From: Clostridia bacterium
Lineage (GTDB): Bacteria > Bacillota > Clostridia > Oscillospirales > Acutalibacteraceae
DNA: 64,000 nucleotides
NCBI GenBank assembly: GCA_017416345.1
Contig: JAFQCR010000024.1
Span: 1 to 64,000, forward strand
Direction of reading: 5' to 3'
Shown in pieces: positions 59,752 through 64,000 of this stretch. Under the pieces are notes generated by a model. The model had not been told where the DNA came from, ran no database searches, and saw only the letters and a list, made by a program, of their open reading frames with translations. The translations under genes and the position numbers were made by a program. The number at the start of each line of letters is the position of its first letter. Position 1 is the first letter of the stretch.

Positions 59752-62700
59752 AGTCGATCGAAATTCAAGGCTTCAAATCCTTTGCCGATAAGACCGTTTT
59801 AAGGTTTGGCAAGGGTGTTACCGCCGTTGTCGGCCCTAACGGAAGCGGAAAAAGTAATATTTCGGATGCTGTCCGTTGGGTTTTGGGTGAACAGTCCACC
59901 AAAAACTTAAGAGGACAGTCGATGGAGGATGTTATCTTCAGCGGTACTGCTGACCGCCGTCCTCACGGCTTTGCCGAGGTTACTTTGGTTATGGACAACC
60001 GTGACCGCAGCCTTAACTTTGACAATGATGAGGTTGCAGTAACACGCCGATATTTCCGCTCGCACGAGAGTGAGTATCTTATAAACAAGGCCGTAGTGCG
60101 CCTGAAAGACGTTCACGAGCTGTTTATGGATACAGGTTTAGGCCGTGACGGATATTCCATGATCGGACAGGGTAAGATCGACACCATAGTCCGTTCAAAA
60201 TCCGATGAACGCCGCGATATTTTTGAAGAGGCAAGCGGTATATCACGTTACCGCTACCGCAAGATAGAGGCCGAGCGCAAGCTTGCCGCCGCTGATGACA
60301 ATATGCTTCGTTTGAAGGATATTATGGCCGAGCTTGAGGGCCGGGTAGGACCCTTGGAGGAGCAGAGCAAAAAGGCTGAAAAGTTTATCGAGCTTGCCGC
60401 CATCCGCAAAAAACTGGAGATCGGTCTGTGGCTTAATTCCTTGAATCAGTCGGGCGACCTTTTAAAGGCACAGGACCGGAAAATCACGCTTGCAACCGCC
60501 CTTTATAACGAGGTTGAGGGTAAGCTTCAGGAGCTTGCCGCAACCATCGAGTCGAGCTCCGAGCGTTATTCCTCCATCAACGTCAGAATTGACGAAATGC
60601 ATCGCACTGTTGCCGCTTTGGAGGAGGAGATAACCCGACTTCAGGGTGATATCAACGTTCACAACGCCACCATTAAGCATAACGAGGAAACTGTTGAGCG
60701 TCTGCGTGCCGATATCTTGGAACTTGAAAGCTCCGATACCAGGTCCAAGACCGAGATAGAGGGCCGACGTGCAACTATCGAAGCTAAGCAGTCCGAGATC
60801 ACTGCTCTTAACGAAAAGGTCACCGCACTCGAAACCGAGCTAAACGGCCTTATCAGTAACTCGGAGGTCATTTCCCGACAGATCGAGGAGCTGACCAAAA
60901 AGCTTAACACTTATTCGGCTCAAATTTCCGATAAAAGGGTCGCACTTGTCACCGCACAGTCGTCCATCGCCGAAATTGATGCACGAAACGTGACGCTGGA
61001 CGGTTCTATTATTGAAAAAACCGCCGAAAAGGACAAGCTTGATGTTGAACTTAAAGAGCTCCGGGATATGCTCAAAAAGGCAGAGGAATTAGCCGAGGAG
61101 GCCGCCAATGCCTTGAAGGGCAGAGAGTTGATCTTTGACTCGAGAAAGCAAAAGCTTGAGGAATATAAGCAGGCTTTGGATAACTGCCGCCTTGATATTG
61201 AGGACAAAAAGCGCAGAGTTGCTATTCTGGAAGAGCTTGAGCGCAATATGGAGGGCCTCGGACTGCCGGTTAAGGCAGTCATGAAGGAGGCAGAGCACGG
61301 CACTCTTCGCGGTATCCACGGTCCAATAAGCAAGCTTATCGAAGTCAAAAAGGAGTACGCCATCGCTATCGAAACGGCTCTCGGTGCATCTTTACAGCAC
61401 ATCGTTGTCGATTCCGAAAACGATGCCAAGCGTGCTATTGAATTCTTGAAGAATCAAAACAAGGGACGAGCAACATTTTTGCCCATTTCCACCATCAGGT
61501 CAAGAACGCTTGATGAGGACGGACTTGAAAACAAATTCGGATACGTGGGCATTGCCTCCGAGCTTGTGGAGATTGATAAAAAATATGAGGGTATCATAGG
61601 CAATCTGCTTGGAAAAACGGTCGTTGCCGAGGATATCGATGCGGCTGTCACCATCGCCAAAAAGCACGGCTACCGCTTCAAGGTCGTCACGCTTGACGGT
61701 CAGGTCGTAAACGCCGGCGGTTCGCTGACGGGTGGTTCTCTGGTCAAAAATGCAGGTATTTTAAGCCGTGCAGGTGAGATCAAGGAGCTTAGTGAAAAAA
61801 TCGTCAAGCTGCTCGAGAAATCGGGTATGCTGACCGATAACTATAATGCGGCATCGGCCGAGGTCTCGTCTTTAGAGGCCGAAATATTGAACGCACGCTC
61901 CGAGTTTACCACCGCAACCGAGGACAAGATCCGTGTTTCGGGTGAGATCCGCCGTGTCGGTGACCTTATTGCCGAATTGACCAAGTCGATCGAAGCTATG
62001 AACGGTGAAAAATTTCTGCTCGATAACCGTAAGGTTGAGCTTCAGAACACCGTCAACACAGCTAATACGGAGATTGCCGAAATTGAAAAGCTGAAGTTTA
62101 CGGCACAGACCGAGATCGACAGTCTTTCGGGCGGCCGAGATACCGTAACCGACCGCCGTGAGGCACTTACCACCGAAATAACCGAGCTTCGCATCAGAAT
62201 TATGGAGCTTGAAAAGGATATAGAGTCCATCGAAAACTCCATCAAACTGTTGGAGGAGGCTATGTCCTCAAGCGGAAACAGGGGAGAAGCTCTGCTCAAA
62301 GAAATAGAAGCCGTTGAAGCCTTGTCTGATGTTGAAAGAACCGCAATCGACGGTCTTAATGCACAGATCGACGAGCGCAAAAAGGACATCGAGGAAGGCA
62401 ACAAAAAGGTCACCGAGCTTCAGCTTGAGCGTGACAGCTTTGACCGTGAAGGTCTTAAGATGCGTCAGACCGAGCGTGATATGACCGCCGAGCGCGAAAA
62501 GCTTAGCGGTGAGGTCGCACGTCTTGAGGAACGCCGTGAGAATATGCTCCGTGAGTATGATGAGATCATCAAGCGTCTGTTTGACGAGTATGAGCTGACC
62601 CGAACCGAGGCCGAGCAGGTAGCAGAGCCGGTTGAAAATATCCCCGAGGCCAAGCGTGAGCTGCAGGAGGTCAAGGGCAAGATAAAGAACCTGGGTCACG

Positions 62701-63317
62701 TCAACGTAGCCGCAATTGAGGAATATAAAGAGGTTCACGAGCGCTATGTATTTATGAAGGCGCAGATGGATGACCTTGATGCTTCACGTGCCGAGCTTAA
62801 TAAGCTTATCGGCGACCTTACCGTGCAGATGAAGGAGAAGTTCTCCGAAGGCTTTGAGAAGATCGGAAAGAACTTTACCAAGGTATTTACCGAGCTGTTC
62901 GGCGGCGGTCACGCAGAGCTTGTGCTGACCGATCCCGAGAATATTCTGGAAAGCGGAATCGACATCGTTGCCAAGCTTCCCGGTAAAAACGTTCCCAGCC
63001 TTGAAGGTCTTTCGGGTGGTGAAAAGGCGCTTATTGCAATTTCTATCTACTTTGCAATTATGATGGTCAATGCGCCGCCGTTCTGCTTCCTTGACGAGGT
63101 CGATACCGCACTTGACGATATCAACGTCGAGCGTTTTGCACAGTATATGACCAAGTCGCAGTTCGGAACGCAGTTTATCTGCGTTACCCACCGCCGTGGC
63201 ACAATGGATTCGGCCGATATGCTTTACGGTGTAACCATGCAGGAAAAGGGTGTAACCAAGCTGTTACAGCTTGATGTTGACGAGCTTATCAAGACGCTCA
63301 ACATTGAAAACAAGTAA
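59742..63317 (+). CDS. smc: Chromosome segregation protein SMC
   Basis: 1,191 aa, full length. SMC dimers with ScpA and ScpB compact and align the chromosome. Walker A GPNGSGKSN is at about 32-40, and a coiled coil fills about 165-500. The hinge is at about 505-680, with a second coiled coil after it. LSGGEKALIA (signature) and FCFLDEVDTALDD (Walker B) lie near 1,090-1,130. Translation starts at TTG 59742 with GAAAGGA ten bases upstream, inside the end of the radical SAM gene. Confidence 0.97.
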   Translation: MFLKSIEIQGFKSFADKTVLRFGKGVTAVVGPNGSGKSNISDAVRWVLGEQSTKNLRGQSMEDVIFSGTADRRPHGFAEVTLVMDNRDRSLNFDNDEVAVTRRYFRSHESEYLINKAVVRLKDVHELFMDTGLGRDGYSMIGQGKIDTIVRSKSDERRDIFEEASGISRYRYRKIEAERKLAAADDNMLRLKDIMAELEGRVGPLEEQSKKAEKFIELAAIRKKLEIGLWLNSLNQSGDLLKAQDRKITLATALYNEVEGKLQELAATIESSSERYSSINVRIDEMHRTVAALEEEITRLQGDINVHNATIKHNEETVERLRADILELESSDTRSKTEIEGRRATIEAKQSEITALNEKVTALETELNGLISNSEVISRQIEELTKKLNTYSAQISDKRVALVTAQSSIAEIDARNVTLDGSIIEKTAEKDKLDVELKELRDMLKKAEELAEEAANALKGRELIFDSRKQKLEEYKQALDNCRLDIEDKKRRVAILEELERNMEGLGLPVKAVMKEAEHGTLRGIHGPISKLIEVKKEYAIAIETALGASLQHIVVDSENDAKRAIEFLKNQNKGRATFLPISTIRSRTLDEDGLENKFGYVGIASELVEIDKKYEGIIGNLLGKTVVAEDIDAAVTIAKKHGYRFKVVTLDGQVVNAGGSLTGGSLVKNAGILSRAGEIKELSEKIVKLLEKSGMLTDNYNAASAEVSSLEAEILNARSEFTTATEDKIRVSGEIRRVGDLIAELTKSIEAMNGEKFLLDNRKVELQNTVNTANTEIAEIEKLKFTAQTEIDSLSGGRDTVTDRREALTTEITELRIRIMELEKDIESIENSIKLLEEAMSSSGNRGEALLKEIEAVEALSDVERTAIDGLNAQIDERKKDIEEGNKKVTELQLERDSFDREGLKMRQTERDMTAEREKLSGEVARLEERRENMLREYDEIIKRLFDEYELTRTEAEQVAEPVENIPEAKRELQEVKGKIKNLGHVNVAAIEEYKEVHERYVFMKAQMDDLDASRAELNKLIGDLTVQMKEKFSEGFEKIGKNFTKVFTELFGGGHAELVLTDPENILESGIDIVAKLPGKNVPSLEGLSGGEKALIAISIYFAIMMVNAPPFCFLDEVDTALDDINVERFAQYMTKSQFGTQFICVTHRRGTMDSADMLYGVTMQEKGVTKLLQLDVDELIKTLNIENK

Positions 63318-63332
63318 TATTCGGAGGCAAAA

Positions 63333-64000
63333 ATGGGCTTTTTCAGTAAAATAACCGCAGGCTTAAAAAAGACACGCGATTCCATTACCAACGCCGTAAA
63401 CTCAATGCTTTCGGCGTTTACCAGAATCGACGAGGAGCTTTTTGAGGAGCTTGAAGAAATACTTATTATGAGTGACATAGGTGTTGTCACCGCCAAAAAG
63501 ATATGTGACGAGCTTCGTGCCAGAGTCAAGGAGGAAAAGGTGACCGACCCGAGCGTTATCAAGGGAATGCTGGCCGAAACCGTCCGCAAGATGGTTGACG
63601 GCGACCGTGAGCTTAAAATGACCACACATCCGTCTGTCATTTTTGTCATCGGTGTAAACGGCGTCGGCAAGACTACCACCATCGGTAAGATAGCATCGCA
63701 GCTTAAGGCTTCGGGCAAAAAGGTGATATTGGGCGCTGCCGATACCTTCCGTGCCGCCGCTATAGATCAGTTGGCTGTCTGGAGTGACAGGGCAGGGGTC
63801 GATATGGTCAAAAGTGCCGAGGGTGCCGACCCTGCTTCGGTCGTTTTTGATACCGTTGCCGCCGCTAAGGCACGCAATAGCGACGTTATAATCATCGACA
63901 CCGCAGGTCGACTTCATAACAAGAAAAATCTTATGAACGAGCTTGCCAAGATGTACCGAATCTTAAAGCGTGAGCTTCCCGAAAGCGATATCGAGACCCT
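63333..64000 (+). CDS. ftsY: Signal recognition particle receptor FtsY (partial, cut by window end)
   Basis: The first 222 codons are visible. FtsY docks the ribosome-SRP complex at the membrane. The N-terminal helical part (MGFFSKITAGLKKTRDSI) lacks the long acidic A domain of E. coli. The G domain has GVNGVGKTTTIGKIA, DTFRAAAIDQL and IDTAGRLHNKKNLMNEL. GGAGG precedes the ATG. The smc-ftsY linkage is standard in Firmicutes. Confidence 0.97.
   Translation, partial: MGFFSKITAGLKKTRDSITNAVNSMLSAFTRIDEELFEELEEILIMSDIGVVTAKKICDELRARVKEEKVTDPSVIKGMLAETVRKMVDGDRELKMTTHPSVIFVIGVNGVGKTTTIGKIASQLKASGKKVILGAADTFRAAAIDQLAVWSDRAGVDMVKSAEGADPASVVFDTVAAAKARNSDVIIIDTAGRLHNKKNLMNELAKMYRILKRELPESDIET

Noticed and set aside
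1-64000. CRISPR arrays, prophage or transposase genes
   Set aside because: No regularly spaced identical repeats and no integrase, transposase, terminase or cas genes were seen; the repeats found are dispersed palindromes.

Overview
The window looks like chromosomal DNA of a Gram-positive, low-to-mid GC member of the Clostridia, most likely a gut or rumen Ruminococcaceae/Oscillospiraceae-type organism. The evidence is a Firmicutes-type dcw cluster with SpoVD- and SpoVE-like proteins, a YpeB germination protein, a SpoIID-domain protein, L27 with a cleavable N-terminus next to the Prp protease, a class B sortase, a cohesin-dockerin protein, and dispersed palindromic repeats of the kind common in gut Firmicutes. 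No plasmid, phage, transposase, CRISPR, tRNA or rRNA gene was seen.

Layout. 1-240: a remarkably regular nested inverted-repeat element, then a promoter. 244-3203: a HAD phosphatase and a GH65-type glycosidase/phosphorylase. 3351-15918: division and cell-wall cluster mraZ-rsmH-ftsL-spoVD-murE-mraY-[26-aa membrane peptide]-ftsW/spoVE-murG-murA-divIB, then ftsZ on its own promoter. murF, murD, murC, murB and ftsA are absent here; the 26-aa ORF sits where murD normally lies. 16219-19817 (minus): a 1,136-aa secreted multidomain protein and a 55-aa acidic YEKP peptide. 20094-28456 (minus): one six-gene transcript: cysteine desulfurase, thiI, cinA, class B sortase, a 977-aa SpoIID chimera, and a COG2426 membrane protein. 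28656-29987: ypeB. 29988-30651: a mosaic of dispersed palindromic repeats. 30705-34132: a small membrane protein, then rplU (with a likely L21 leader), prp, rpmA, obgE and mrnC. 34182-40896: a 39-aa Asn/Gln/Lys-rich peptide, an RNA m5C methyltransferase, an XRE regulator, an EamA exporter, a radical SAM protein, and a lipid kinase with a PlsC acyltransferase. 40936-44232 (minus): dTDP-rhamnose synthesis plus a rhamnosyltransferase-like enzyme. 44375-53543: PAP2, radC, the cohesin-dockerin protein, mgtC, an EF-G paralogue, two paralogous exported proteins, a SpoU methyltransferase and dprA. 53580-64000: topA, trmFO, plsX, rnc, an Elp3-like radical SAM protein, smc and ftsY (cut by the window edge).

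The genes form housekeeping blocks: peptidoglycan precursor synthesis and septation; tRNA sulfur chemistry (desulfurase plus ThiI); ribosome assembly (L21, L27, Prp, Obg, Mini-III); phospholipid and rhamnose-polymer synthesis; and chromosome maintenance and protein targeting (TopA, SMC, FtsY).

The strongest candidate for something undescribed is the SpoIID protein at 20613-23546. By eye it is a three-part chimera: a cytoplasmic CinA/MoCF-like domain, a membrane segment, an extracytoplasmic class-B-sortase-like domain that has lost His, Cys and Arg, a long Ser/Thr linker, and a SpoIID domain with its Glu intact. The domain order matches the gene order cinA-sortase-spoIID of its own operon. Secondary candidates are the four-way-junction element at 36-138, the 26-aa peptide in the dcw cluster, the hairpin that masks the murA ribosome binding site, and the YEKP peptide behind the large secreted protein.
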